DNA from: an uncultured Flavobacteriaceae bacterium
GTDB taxonomy: Bacteria > Bacteroidota > Bacteroidia > Flavobacteriales > Flavobacteriaceae
Assembly: GCA_947503005.1 (NCBI GenBank)
Contig: CANNCA010000002.1
Coordinates: forward strand, 806,001-870,000
Direction of reading: 5' to 3'
DNA: 64,000 nucleotides
A program made the translations under genes and the position numbers. The first letter of the stretch is position 1, and every line of letters begins with the position of its first letter. This document shows, one piece after another, positions 45,805 through 53,590 of this stretch. The notes under the pieces were generated by a model. That model was not told the origin of the DNA and did no database searches. It saw nothing but the letters and a program-made list of their open reading frames with translations.

Positions 45805-46110
45805 TTTCTCAGGTACAACATAGATACAACAAAATTGAATTCTTTCCACAGTTATTATGTTTTAAACACATTTTAATGGCAAATGATTGTAAAGTTTTGG
45901 AAATCACTTTTCCATTTAATCTTGCCGGTGACCAATACAAATTTATCGTTTCCATTTTCGTACTTTTTTAAAAACACATTTTCATCAACGAACGGATACC
46001 CCCCTTTTTTGGTTTTTCCAAAAAATGCGTAAAGATGTTTGGGTCAGAACCTAAATCCTTTACAATATTGGTTAACTTAAGGTTTTATTTCAAAAAGCGG
46101 AAGCCAAAAA
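45805..46110. other. Decayed stretch between tRNA-Met and the recombinase remnant
   Basis: No intact gene. It holds TACAACATAGATACAACA near 45814 and a broken minus-strand reading frame (see 45873-46080). The 5' part of the recombinase gene that should lie here is missing or unrecognisable. Confidence 0.6.
45873..46080 (-). pseudogene. Broken short reading frame, unknown protein
   Basis: On the minus strand, two halves read through if one base is dropped in a G-run near 46000: ...KDLGSDPNIFTHFLEKPKKG and then YPFVDENVFLKKYENGNDKF, ending in a TAA at 45873-45875. The amino-acid texture looks protein-like on both sides of the break, which suggests a frameshifted gene remnant. No family is recognised. 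Confidence 0.4.
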
Positions 46111-46378
46111 AACTATGTTGTACAAGGTCAATTTGGAAGGCAACATTCTGGACAGAGCATTGCGGCAATAGTAACAAAGGCCGCAGAAAAAAGGGGGATT
46201 AAAGTAAGGGTGACCCCTCAAATGTAACGGCATAGTTTTGCCACTCACCTATTGGAAGTTAGGGTAAACTTAAGACAAATACAAGTACTATTGGGCAATG
46301 GTTCGAGCAAAACAACAGAAATATATCTATGTGGCTACTTCTACATTTAGTTCGATCAAAAAGCCTTTAGATTTGAAA
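46111..46378 (+). pseudogene. Remnant of XerC/IntI-like tyrosine recombinase (C-terminal part)
   Basis: The frame starting at 46111 reads as the C-terminal catalytic part of a tyrosine recombinase: SGQSIAAIVTKAAEKRGIKV, then TPQM[14 protein letters not shown], [19 protein letters not shown]. An in-frame TAA at 46225 replaces the residue before the catalytic Arg, the box-II His is Gln, and a 2-base deletion directly after the catalytic Tyr shifts the tail ([15 protein letters not shown]) into another frame. The N-terminal two thirds are absent. It is clearly dead, and lies at the head of the second cassette island. Confidence 0.85.
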
Positions 46379-46390
46379 AAACATATAGTA

Positions 46391-46430
46391 TATAATGGAC
46401 ATATGTCCATTATACATAAGTTGGCGACAA
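46391..46430 (+). other. Candidate attI-like site: 24-bp palindrome plus GTTGGCGACA junction
   Basis: TATAATGGACAT followed by its exact reverse complement ATGTCCATTATA (46391-46414), then GTTGGCGACA at 46420. It sits directly between the recombinase remnant and the first accessory gene, as an integron primary recombination site would. GTTGGC recurs at the ends of elements A and D. Confidence 0.5.
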
Positions 46431-46462
46431 TCATGCTGTATCAAAAATTAAAGACAATACAG

Positions 46463-46869
46463 ATGTTGGAGAATCCGAAAATTAATATCAAACTAAAACT
46501 TTCTGCCCTTTGGACTTCGTTAATGGCATTCTACATTTATGGAGATTACTTTGAATTATATGTTCCTGGAAAAGTTGAAAATCTGATAAATGTTAAAGCC
46601 AAATTGGAAAGTCCAACTCTTTTGTTAGTAGCATCGATATTAATTGCTATGCTGCAATAATGATTGTACTTTCTATATTATTGAGACCGAAAGTAAACAG
46701 GATTCTTAATATCGTCTTTGGGGTTTTGTTGACTCTTATTGTAATACTTGTAGGTAGCACCTCGATTTCAATTTGGTATAGCTTTTACTTGATGTATGCC
46801 TTTATAGAGGCTATAATAACGATTACCATCATTTGGACTGCATGGAAATGGCCAAAAGGAGCATCTTAA
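46463..46869 (+). pseudogene. DUF6326 family membrane protein, broken by a one-base deletion
   Basis: The first half (MLENPKINIKLKLSALWTSL, then FYIYGDYFELYVPGKVENLI) and second half (MIVLSILLRPKVNRILNIVF to AWKWPKGAS) are consecutive parts of one DUF6326 protein of four membrane helices. They lie in different frames. Adding one base near 46648 restores IA-x-AAIMIVLS and a continuous product of about 135 residues. The overlapping longer frame that begins at 46298 fuses recombinase debris to the first half and is not a real gene. It occupies the first cassette position after the attI-like site. Confidence 0.75.
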
Positions 46870-46888
46870 TTGAAGAGATAAAAAAACT

Positions 46889-47023
46889 GTTGCCAACAAA
46901 GGCCAAAATTCATTGCGCGCCAATTTCCTAAACGGAAATCAAGCACAAAAAACTATCTTTAGGTTCGGCTGGATTGTCCTTCGGACGAATCACAGCAACG
47001 AACCTTAGCTCAGCCGTTATGCG
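46889..47023 (+). repeat. Fold-back cassette-type element C
   Basis: Starts at GTTGCCAACA, 19 nt after the DUF6326 stop, and ends in CCGTTATGCG. It carries ATTTCC/GGAAAT, the TTAGGTTCGGCTG arm pairing with CAGCAACGAACCTTAG, and the inner GATTGTCC-TTC-GGACGAATC stem. About 115 nt are near-identical to element A, 12 kb away. Confidence 0.7.
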
Positions 47024-47111
47024 CAAGCTGAATAAACCGAACCTACTAGCATCAATCCAGTCAAAAAAACAAACATTTTTGGTAACTTTATGACTAATAA
47101 TCCATAAAACC

Positions 47112-47525
47112 ATGACCGCAAATAAAGCATGTATTATCCCGACAATTCAATATAAAAATGCAAAAACAGCCATCGAATGGTTATGTTCAGTATTCGGATT
47201 TGAAAGGCACCTTGTAGTCCAAGGAGAGGAAAATACAATTACACATGCTCAACTGACATATGGAAATTCGATGATTATGTTAAGTTCCGAAAACAACAAT
47301 GAATATGGCAAATTGGTAAAAGCACCCAACAGTTTGAACGGAATGAATACTCAAGCACCTTATATAATTGTCGAAAAAATTGATGAACATTATGAACATG
47401 CTGTTGCCAGGGGTGCAAAAATACTTTTAGAAATTAAGGATCAAGGGTATGGTGGTCGAGGCTATACATGTAAGGATATTGAAGACCATATTTGGAATTT
47501 TGGCTCATATAATCCTTGGAATTAA
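47112..47525 (+). CDS. VOC family protein (glyoxalase/PhnB-like)
   Basis: A 137-residue protein of the vicinal oxygen chelate superfamily: IIPTIQYKNAKTAIEWLCSV starts the first beta-alpha-beta module, THAQLTYGNSMIMLSSENN ends it, and the second module runs APYIIVEKIDEHYEHAVARG to KDIEDHIWNFGSYNP. The PhnB-like subgroup is closest; substrate (possibly a drug or small thiol adduct) unknown. The gene stands alone between elements C and D, like a cassette, and appears AT-rich. Confidence 0.85.
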   Translation: MTANKACIIPTIQYKNAKTAIEWLCSVFGFERHLVVQGEENTITHAQLTYGNSMIMLSSENNNEYGKLVKAPNSLNGMNTQAPYIIVEKIDEHYEHAVARGAKILLEIKDQGYGGRGYTCKDIEDHIWNFGSYNPWN

Positions 47526-47539
47526 CCTAAATAGAAAAG

Positions 47540-47674
47540 CTGGCATACAACAAACTGTATAGTTCATTGTTCTGAAATTCCTTTTGGGAATTTCCTAGCT
47601 TATGAACAACGATTTCACTCCATTTGCTATATAAGCGTTGATTGCTACGAAACCATACACGAAACCGTTGGCAA
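47540..47674 (+). repeat. Fold-back cassette-type element D
   Basis: Begins AAGCTGGCATACAACAAAC 15 nt after the VOC stop and ends CATACACGAAACCGTTGGCA. It contains GAAATTCC/GGAATTTC around a short loop. Its opening (ACAAC..TGTATAGTTCATTG) aligns with element B, and its GTTGGCA end matches element A. Confidence 0.6.
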
Positions 47675-47922
47675 AAAATAGCTCATGCAATAATTTCACT
47701 ATTCTTTTTCCGAGTTTGTAAATCATAAAAATTGCGGAATAATGCGTAGATGAACTTCACAAAACGCAACTATTGTGCGAATGAACTTATATTTCAACAT
47801 AATTCATTTCTATTACATCTTTGTACAATGTAACATATGATTCCCATCATTTTAATTTATGCTTAAAACGCATATTTTAGCAATTATGTCTTCATCTCAT
47901 AATAGACATATAATCTTAAAAA
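47675..47922. other. Leader region of the cardiolipin synthase gene
   Basis: No reading frame. A short inverted repeat TTACAT-N9-ATGTAA lies at 47813-47833, and an imperfect one around GCTTAAAACGCATATTTTAGC near 47862. No clear -7 box was found. Confidence 0.4.
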
Positions 47923-49329
47923 ATGTTCTATATATCACTTTTGATTTTATATGTAATCGTCGCGGTAGGAATCATTATTAGTCTTCTAATCAACGGTGTT
48001 AGACCCTCAAAAACCCTAGCATGGCTACTAGCAATTTTTACCATTCCCGTAGGTGGTATTCTCTTATACCTTATGGTTGGCCGAAATCGTAGGAAAAACA
48101 AATTGTTAAAACAAATCAGGCATCTTGACTCCAAGAATTCTATGACTATCGATAGAGAGACACCCGGTAATTTAAAAAGGTTTGAAAAAATAATTCGGTT
48201 AATTGAAAAAAATAGCCACTTTGCTCCTACTTCCCATAACAACATTTGCTACTTAAAGGACGGTAAAACAACTTTTGAAAGTATTTTTAATGCTTTGGAA
48301 AATGCTTCTGACTATATTCATTTACAGTATTACATTTTTGAAGAAGGAGAATTGGCCAATCGGCTTTTGCAGCTTTTTAAAAAGAAGGTAATCGAGGGAG
48401 TTAAGATTCGTTTGATTTATGATGGAGTAGGAAGTTTTTCCTTGAGCAGAACTTATTTAAAGAAATTAAAATCCGTTGGGGTTGAGGTCTATTCCTTTCT
48501 CCCTTTCAAATTTGGACGTTTTCTTGCATCATTGAATTATAGAAACCATCGGAAGATAATTGTTATTGATGGTAACGTTGGTTTTACTGGTGGTATAAAT
48601 ATTTCAGACAAATACCTGAAAGGAGACCCAAATTTGGGTAAATGGCATGATATGCATCTTAAAATTGAAGGCCCGGCAGTCCGAGATTTAAATCAAGTTT
48701 TTGCGCATGATTGGCTATTGGTCAGTAACGAAAAAATTGATTCGTTAATTGAACCCCAACAGCTTGAAATAAGTAATGAAAAATCGATAGTCCAAATTGT
48801 AGCCAACGGGCCCGATGATGATTTTCCCGCAATCGAACAATTGTATTTTTCTATCATAAACGAAGCGGAAAACTACGTTTATATTACTAACCCTTATGTG
48901 ATACCGGGGTATGCGATCATGACGGCCTTGGAAACTGCGGCCTTGAGCGGAATCGATGTTCGTTTGCTCGTTTCAGAAAACAACGATAGCAAACTTGTTA
49001 ATTGGAGCGTACGGTCTTATTTTGAGTCCCTTTTAAAATCCGGTGTGAAGATTCATCTTTTTCCTGAGGGGTTCCTACATAGCAAAATTATGATTTCAGA
49101 TGATGTAATTGCTTCGGTTGGCACCGCCAATATTGATGTGCGCAGTTTCGAACAGAATTATGAAGTGAATGCTGTGGTATATGATAGTGAATTTACGAAA
49201 GATTTAAAGATGGATTTTTTACGGGATAGTGCCAAAAGTCCGTTATTAACTTATGAAATGCATCAAGAAAGACCTTGGTCTGATCGATTAAAAGAAGGTT
49301 TTGCCAAAGTATTCAGTCCGGTTTTATGA
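47923..49329 (+). CDS. cls: Cardiolipin synthase
   Basis: A 468-residue phospholipase D superfamily enzyme. Two N-terminal membrane helices (about residues 3-23 and 32-51, with the PLDc_N motif PSKTLAWLLAIFTIPVGGIL) are followed by two HKD motifs: NHRKIIVIDGNVGFTGGIN (His209, Lys211, Asp216) and LHSKIMISDDVIASVGTANI (His386, Lys388, Asp393). It condenses phosphatidylglycerol (or related donors) to cardiolipin at the membrane. It opens the stress island on the plus strand and overlaps the convergent dehydrogenase gene by 6 nt. Confidence 0.94.
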   Translation: MFYISLLILYVIVAVGIIISLLINGVRPSKTLAWLLAIFTIPVGGILLYLMVGRNRRKNKLLKQIRHLDSKNSMTIDRETPGNLKRFEKIIRLIEKNSHFAPTSHNNICYLKDGKTTFESIFNALENASDYIHLQYYIFEEGELANRLLQLFKKKVIEGVKIRLIYDGVGSFSLSRTYLKKLKSVGVEVYSFLPFKFGRFLASLNYRNHRKIIVIDGNVGFTGGINISDKYLKGDPNLGKWHDMHLKIEGPAVRDLNQVFAHDWLLVSNEKIDSLIEPQQLEISNEKSIVQIVANGPDDDFPAIEQLYFSIINEAENYVYITNPYVIPGYAIMTALETAALSGIDVRLLVSENNDSKLVNWSVRSYFESLLKSGVKIHLFPEGFLHSKIMISDDVIASVGTANIDVRSFEQNYEVNAVVYDSEFTKDLKMDFLRDSAKSPLLTYEMHQERPWSDRLKEGFAKVFSPVL

Positions 49330-50331
49330 CATCAGGGTTTCATAACCCAACTCGTTTTTACATTCCCCCATTTCGGCCCAACCATAAATGTTTTCAAAAG
49401 TTGCCTTAGCAATATTTCTCAAAGCTTTTTTTGTTATAAATGCTTGGTGTGGAGTAAGCAGTACGTTCGGTAGGGAAAGTAATTTCTTCAATTTTTCATC
49501 TTTGATGCCAGTTTTAGAATTATCCTTAAAAAAGACTCCTTTTTCTTTTTCATACACATCGGTGCAATAGCCTCCAATCTCCTTTGCTTCAAGCGCTTTC
49601 AGTAGTGCTTTGGTATCAACTACTGCACCTCTTGCGGTATTGACCAAAATTACTTTCTTCTTCATCCATCCCAATTTCTCCTTGTTGATAAATTGATGAT
49701 TTTCGTAACTTAAAGGTATGTGAATACTTACAATATCCGATTGATTGCATAGCTCCCTCAGACTAACGTAAGTAACATCGCATAGTTCTACTAGATCTTC
49801 ATCGGGCTCAAGATCGTTTGCCAAAATACGACATCCAAAACCGTGCATGATTTTGACCATAATACTACCTATCCGACCTGTACCAATGATACCTACGGTT
49901 TTACCATGTAAATCAAAACCCATCAAACCTTCTTGCAAAAAATTGAAACGATGTACTCTTTCATCTGCGAGAACTATTTTTCTATTAAAAGCTTGTAATA
50001 GCGCAACGGCATGCTCTGCAATGGCGTGGGGAGAATAGTCTGGAACATTCGCCACTTTGAAGCCTAACCGTTTGGCAGACTTTATGTGGATGTTGTTATG
50101 ACCGGCCGAACGTATAGTGATATAACGCACCCCCAAAGCCCAGAGTTTTTCGAGTATCATATGGGAGGCATCATCTCCGGAAAATATAGAAATCGCTTTA
50201 AAACCAACCGCTTGGATAGCTGTTTGCGAATCAAGGGCATCTTTGGTAAAAGAAACGGGGAAATTCTTTTTATTCGCCCTATTTAAAAAAGGAATTTCGA
50301 AAGCCTTTGCACTATAAACCAGTAACTTCAT
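49324..50331 (-). CDS. D-2-hydroxyacid dehydrogenase (D-lactate dehydrogenase-like)
   Basis: A 335-residue NAD-dependent enzyme. The dinucleotide loop is GIIGTGRIG (residues 147-155), and the catalytic set is Arg234 in NTARGAVVD, Glu261 in DVYEKE and His295 in LTPHQAFIT. Sequence style (AGHNNIHIKSAKRLGFKVAN) matches fermentative D-lactate dehydrogenases, which reduce pyruvate to D-lactate in the cytoplasm. That fits an oxygen-limitation or stress regulon together with the downstream Usp genes. The gene overlaps the lipoprotein gene upstream by 20 nt, so it is likely the last gene of that transcript. Confidence 0.9.
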   Translation of the reverse strand: MKLLVYSAKAFEIPFLNRANKKNFPVSFTKDALDSQTAIQAVGFKAISIFSGDDASHMILEKLWALGVRYITIRSAGHNNIHIKSAKRLGFKVANVPDYSPHAIAEHAVALLQAFNRKIVLADERVHRFNFLQEGLMGFDLHGKTVGIIGTGRIGSIMVKIMHGFGCRILANDLEPDEDLVELCDVTYVSLRELCNQSDIVSIHIPLSYENHQFINKEKLGWMKKKVILVNTARGAVVDTKALLKALEAKEIGGYCTDVYEKEKGVFFKDNSKTGIKDEKLKKLLSLPNVLLTPHQAFITKKALRNIAKATFENIYGWAEMGECKNELGYETLMS

Positions 50332-50968
50332 TCTTCTTTTCTTTACGGAAAATCAAATCTTGTTCCTCCATTGCCAGTACTACTAATTTTACATAATCAT
50401 CAACCGATTTACTGATATCTTGTGGGTCCGTAATATCGATGCTGCCCCGCCATATCAGTTCGCGTTCTTTACCCACACAGATGCAGTACAGAGAGGTTTC
50501 CGCATGGTATATCGTAAACTTGTCATAATAGCTCTCATCATAATAGATGGGTTGGTGGCTCATATAATCATCATGAAAAGAATCATTATAGTTTGTCCAA
50601 TCTGCCATCTTCTTTCTGAAAACCTCTCTGTCTTCATATCCGATTACTTTAGTAAAGAGAATCGCATCGAAGTCTTTGTCCAATAACGATTGCTCTACGG
50701 CATCTAATTCATCTTCTGTCTTTTGGGAATTTGTAAAGCTTACATCAAAAAGATCGATACTACGCATTGATTCAACTCCCCGTTTTTTAAACTCTTTGTG
50801 TAGTTTGCTCTCAAAATCATCTCTAGCGTCCATATTTTGGGTCATTCCGACGATTAAAACTTTGTAGGCATCGAACAATACAATATCAGGGTTTTTCCAA
50901 TTTTCGACCAGTTCTACAGATGAACAACCCGCCAAAAGTAGTACTAGTATTGCGATTCGCTTTTTCAT
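50312..50968 (-). CDS. Lipoprotein of unknown function (218 aa)
   Basis: Signal peptide with a good lipobox: MKKRIAILVLLLAGCSS, so the lipidated Cys is residue 15. The mature part begins with VELVENWKNPDIVLFDAYKV and has alternating strands and helices (KVLIVGMTQNMDARDDFESK, DFDAILFTKVIGYED). No known family is assigned with confidence. The pattern of a strand-initial VLIVG followed by a helix is reminiscent of nucleotide-like folds in DUF4136-type lipoproteins. It is co-directional and overlapping with the D-2-hydroxyacid dehydrogenase gene, and 24 nt downstream of the helical-protein gene. Confidence 0.7.
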   Translation of the reverse strand: MKKRIAILVLLLAGCSSVELVENWKNPDIVLFDAYKVLIVGMTQNMDARDDFESKLHKEFKKRGVESMRSIDLFDVSFTNSQKTEDELDAVEQSLLDKDFDAILFTKVIGYEDREVFRKKMADWTNYNDSFHDDYMSHQPIYYDESYYDKFTIYHAETSLYCICVGKERELIWRGSIDITDPQDISKSVDDYVKLVVLAMEEQDLIFRKEKKNEVTGL

Positions 50969-50992
50969 TTTTAGAATTTTACGTTTTATTGA

Positions 50993-51436
50993 TTAATTCA
51001 AGAGTCTTTTCTGCTTTTGAGCCTTCATGACCTTGGAAACTAATTCAAAGAGATTTTTTTTCAGCGTTCTGTAATCGACTAAATACTTTTCCGTTTCGTT
51101 CAACAGTTCCCAGTGGGTTTCCAGATAGGCTTTTTCCATCTTCAGTTCGTCCACATCGTTAACCATTATCTCCAATTGATTTTCATGGGCCTGAACCCTT
51201 TTCATCAAAACTACAATGTCCTTTTCAGCATGCAGAATTCCGTTTATCAGTTTTTTACTTTCTTCAAATATCTTGGCGTCGGTTAACTCTAATGTATATG
51301 ACTTGATCAAGTTGTTCAAGAATAGCTGTTCATCCCTTGTAAAGTTCAGCTCTGACATCCATCTTAATGTGTCCTCGTGCATTTCTTGGGCACTTAACCA
51401 TTCTACATATCCGTATTTTAACTTTTTAGCTTGCAT
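50993..51436 (-). CDS. Helical coiled-coil protein, paralogue of 51649-52074
   Basis: The ATG at 51436 (MQAKKLKYGYVEWLSAQEMH) is preferred over one nine codons upstream (51463) because the intervening codons resemble a non-coding AT-rich leader; both are possible. The 147-residue product is almost all alpha-helix with heptad-like spacing. The segment LNFTRDEQLFLNNLIKSYTL aligns with LCFINDEIVFIKRLLSSYIF of the next gene upstream, as do the following 40 residues, so the two are paralogues. No known domain. A dyad with TGATATTCGTCA and a -7 box TATTTTTG lie upstream, so it probably belongs to the CRP/FNR-type stress regulon. Confidence 0.65.
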   Translation of the reverse strand: MQAKKLKYGYVEWLSAQEMHEDTLRWMSELNFTRDEQLFLNNLIKSYTLELTDAKIFEESKKLINGILHAEKDIVVLMKRVQAHENQLEIMVNDVDELKMEKAYLETHWELLNETEKYLVDYRTLKKNLFELVSKVMKAQKQKRLLN

Positions 51437-51574
51437 AAGAATTTTATTTAAAACATACGGCAAACGAACGCGACTCCACTAATCGTTGACCGTACGTATT
51501 TAGACTACACTATCTCTATTTTTCTTTTTGGCTTAAACTAGATTTATAGGTTGAATATCATTTAATTCCTATTC

Positions 51575-51617
51575 CAAAAATAGAAGTACTTGACTTGGTT
51601 TGGAATGATATTCGTCA
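51575..51617 (-). promoter_or_regulatory. Promoter with CRP/FNR-like dyad for the helical-protein operon
   Basis: The -7 box (TATTTTTG on the minus strand, 51575-51582) has its centre exactly 33 nt from the centre of TGATATTCGTCA (51606-51617). This is the spacing also seen for the Usp and thioredoxin promoters. The leader to the ATG is about 140 nt. Confidence 0.55.
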
Positions 51618-51648
51618 GCTCAGGAAGTTTTGTGAACCATACTGACCA

Positions 51649-52074
51649 TCATTCCTTTCGTTTTTTAAGAATTCCACCAGCATAGTTGAAAATCTCGCTC
51701 TTTAGAAGTTTAAATTCTTCATTGAAGGTCACTACGGTAGATTTTAATACCTCGTGTTTATGTTCAAACCCATCGAAACAAGCGTCATCGGCACATTCCA
51801 ATATGCCACCTAAACTATTATCGTGCGAGGTAATGTTATCAAGAACTTGAGCTCTCTTTTGTTCTACGCTACGTATTCGCTCTTGGTAATCTTGTAACCG
51901 CTCAAAAAGATTGGGTGTGTTTGGTTCGAAGATATATGAGCTTAACAAACGTTTTATAAAAACAATCTCGTCGTTGATAAAACATAAAGTCGATTGCCAG
52001 TACCTACAGTCATTGTGTAGTTCTTCCTTTTTCTTTTTTTGTACACCTTTTAAATGACCGACCTTTGTATTCAT
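51649..52074 (-). CDS. Helical coiled-coil protein, paralogue of 50993-51436
   Basis: A 141-residue, highly charged helical protein (LKGVQKKKKEELHNDCRYWQ at the start, ending AGGILKKRKE). Residues about 28-90 align with the neighbouring small protein (ND/RDE..F, LLSSY/LIKSY, SHDNSL/AHENQL). No recognised domain. A role as a small cytoplasmic structural or regulatory protein is all that can be said. Its promoter carries the TGACTTGGGTCA dyad, which places it in the same putative stress regulon. Confidence 0.65.
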   Translation of the reverse strand: MNTKVGHLKGVQKKKKEELHNDCRYWQSTLCFINDEIVFIKRLLSSYIFEPNTPNLFERLQDYQERIRSVEQKRAQVLDNITSHDNSLGGILECADDACFDGFEHKHEVLKSTVVTFNEEFKLLKSEIFNYAGGILKKRKE

Positions 52075-52092
52075 GTTAGCATATCTTTTACC

Positions 52093-52135
52093 TAAAACTA
52101 GCCGTATTTGAAATTACTAACAATGACTTGGGTCA
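52093..52135 (-). promoter_or_regulatory. Promoter with CRP/FNR-like dyad (TGACTTGGGTCA)
   Basis: The dyad TGAC-TTGG-GTCA (52124-52135) is perfect. The -7-like box TAGTTTTA on the minus strand (52093-52100) has its centre 33 nt away, and the ATG at 52074 lies 18 nt beyond that box. Confidence 0.65.
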
Positions 52136-52136
52136 G

Positions 52137-53534
52137 TTAAGAACCGATCACCAAGGAAATTACTTCATGAAGGTGCGGCACTTTAACCTGCCATCCAAAC
52201 GTAGTTTCCAACTTGACCCGAAACGAATCTAATGCAGTTGGCTCGCCATGTATTAAAAATACGTTCTCAGGATAATTTTTAATTCCGCCCAACCACTGTA
52301 GAAGTTCGTATTGGTCCGCATGGGCCGACAAGCTTTCCAAATGTTCAACTTTTGCCTTTACAGGATAATATTTACCAAAAAACTTTAGTTCATTGGCACC
52401 ATCTAACAATTGTCTTCCACGAGTACCCTCTGCCATATATCCGACCAATAAAACGGTAGTGCTAGTGCTATCTATCAATTGTTTCAAATAGGTCAGAACA
52501 CGGCCGCCTGTGACCATTCCACTACCGGCTATTACAACTTTTGGCCTTGTATCGTCAATGGTTTTCCAAGTGTCTTTGTATGATGTTATAATATTGAAAT
52601 GATTGCACATTGCACGACATTCTTCCAACGGAAGTTTATGCCAAGTCGGGTAGTCTTCAAAAACCGACAGTACATTATTACCCATAGGACTATCGATAAA
52701 CAAGGGAATATTGGGAATTCTGTTCTTCTTGTAAAGCGACCAAAGCGCGTACATTAAAGACTGAAGTCGCTCCACTGCGAAAGATGGGATAATCAGGTTT
52801 CCTCTTTGTTGAATGGTTTTTTTAATGAGGGACACTAACAGTTCTTCCACATCTTCTTCAGGATGCAATTTGTTACCATAGGTACTTTCAACAAAGAGAT
52901 AGTCCGCCCATTCTGGACGTTCCGGTGGGAATAACAAATAATCTTCTTGCCTACCAACATCTCCTGAAAAAACAAACACTTTGCCATAGATTTCTAGTTC
53001 GATGAAGGTAGCACCAATGATATGGCCATTGTATCGAAACTTGAACTTTATGTTTTCGGAGAGGCTTATCCATTGATCCCTTTTTTCATATCTGAAATGT
53101 GAAAGGGTTTTTTCGGCATCCTCTACCGTGTAAAAGGGAAGTGCCGGTTTATGTTTGCTATAACCCTCAGCATTGGCCTTCTCAGCATCTTCTTCATGAA
53201 TTTTACCACTATCCCGTAAGATAATAGAGGTTATGGCCAAGGTTGGCTCCGTACCGATGATAACACCTTTAAATCCTTCACGTAATAATCTGGGGAGATA
53301 ACCCGTGTGATCTAAATGTCCATGGGTTAACAAGACAACATCAACTTTGGAAACATTTATAGGTAAGGATTGCCAATTGAGCTCTCGAAGGTCTTTCAGT
53401 CCTTGGAACATTCCACAATCGATCATGATATTTTGTTCAGGAGTTTCGAGGTAAAACTTTGAACCGGTTACCGTACCTGCCGCCCCTAAAAAATGGATTT
53501 TTATTTGGTTCATTGAAAAAGCATTGGTATTCAC
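52137..53534 (-). CDS. MBL-fold, beta-CASP domain hydrolase (RNA-processing type)
   Basis: A 465-residue protein (an in-frame ATG seven codons later, 53513, is an equally good start). The metallo-beta-lactamase core has LLTHGHLDHTGYLPRL (His71, His73, Asp75, His76), and VFVFSGDVG supplies a further metal Asp. The beta-CASP insert and the C-terminal Zn-dependent RNA-specificity motif (SAHADQYELLQWL, VFLIHGEPTALDSFR) follow. This is the YSH1/CPSF-like bacterial group whose members are endo/exoribonucleases. Location at the end of the Usp-baeRF-MscS-nuclease operon suggests RNA turnover under stress. It is not a classical beta-lactamase. Confidence 0.88.
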   Translation of the reverse strand: MNTNAFSMNQIKIHFLGAAGTVTGSKFYLETPEQNIMIDCGMFQGLKDLRELNWQSLPINVSKVDVVLLTHGHLDHTGYLPRLLREGFKGVIIGTEPTLAITSIILRDSGKIHEEDAEKANAEGYSKHKPALPFYTVEDAEKTLSHFRYEKRDQWISLSENIKFKFRYNGHIIGATFIELEIYGKVFVFSGDVGRQEDYLLFPPERPEWADYLFVESTYGNKLHPEEDVEELLVSLIKKTIQQRGNLIIPSFAVERLQSLMYALWSLYKKNRIPNIPLFIDSPMGNNVLSVFEDYPTWHKLPLEECRAMCNHFNIITSYKDTWKTIDDTRPKVVIAGSGMVTGGRVLTYLKQLIDSTSTTVLLVGYMAEGTRGRQLLDGANELKFFGKYYPVKAKVEHLESLSAHADQYELLQWLGGIKNYPENVFLIHGEPTALDSFRVKLETTFGWQVKVPHLHEVISLVIGS

Positions 53535-53590
53535 GTTTAAAATGGAAAAGTACTTATTTCATGCCAGCAAACTAGAATTGTCACGCTAGC

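Noticed and set aside
46298-46660. A 120-codon open frame that could be called a gene
   Set aside because: Its first ~30 codons are the shifted tail of the dead recombinase and the rest is the first half of the DUF6326 pseudogene; it is a chance fusion of two remnants.
52137-53534. Beta-lactamase resistance gene
   Set aside because: The beta-CASP insert and C-terminal motifs place it with RNA-processing hydrolases.
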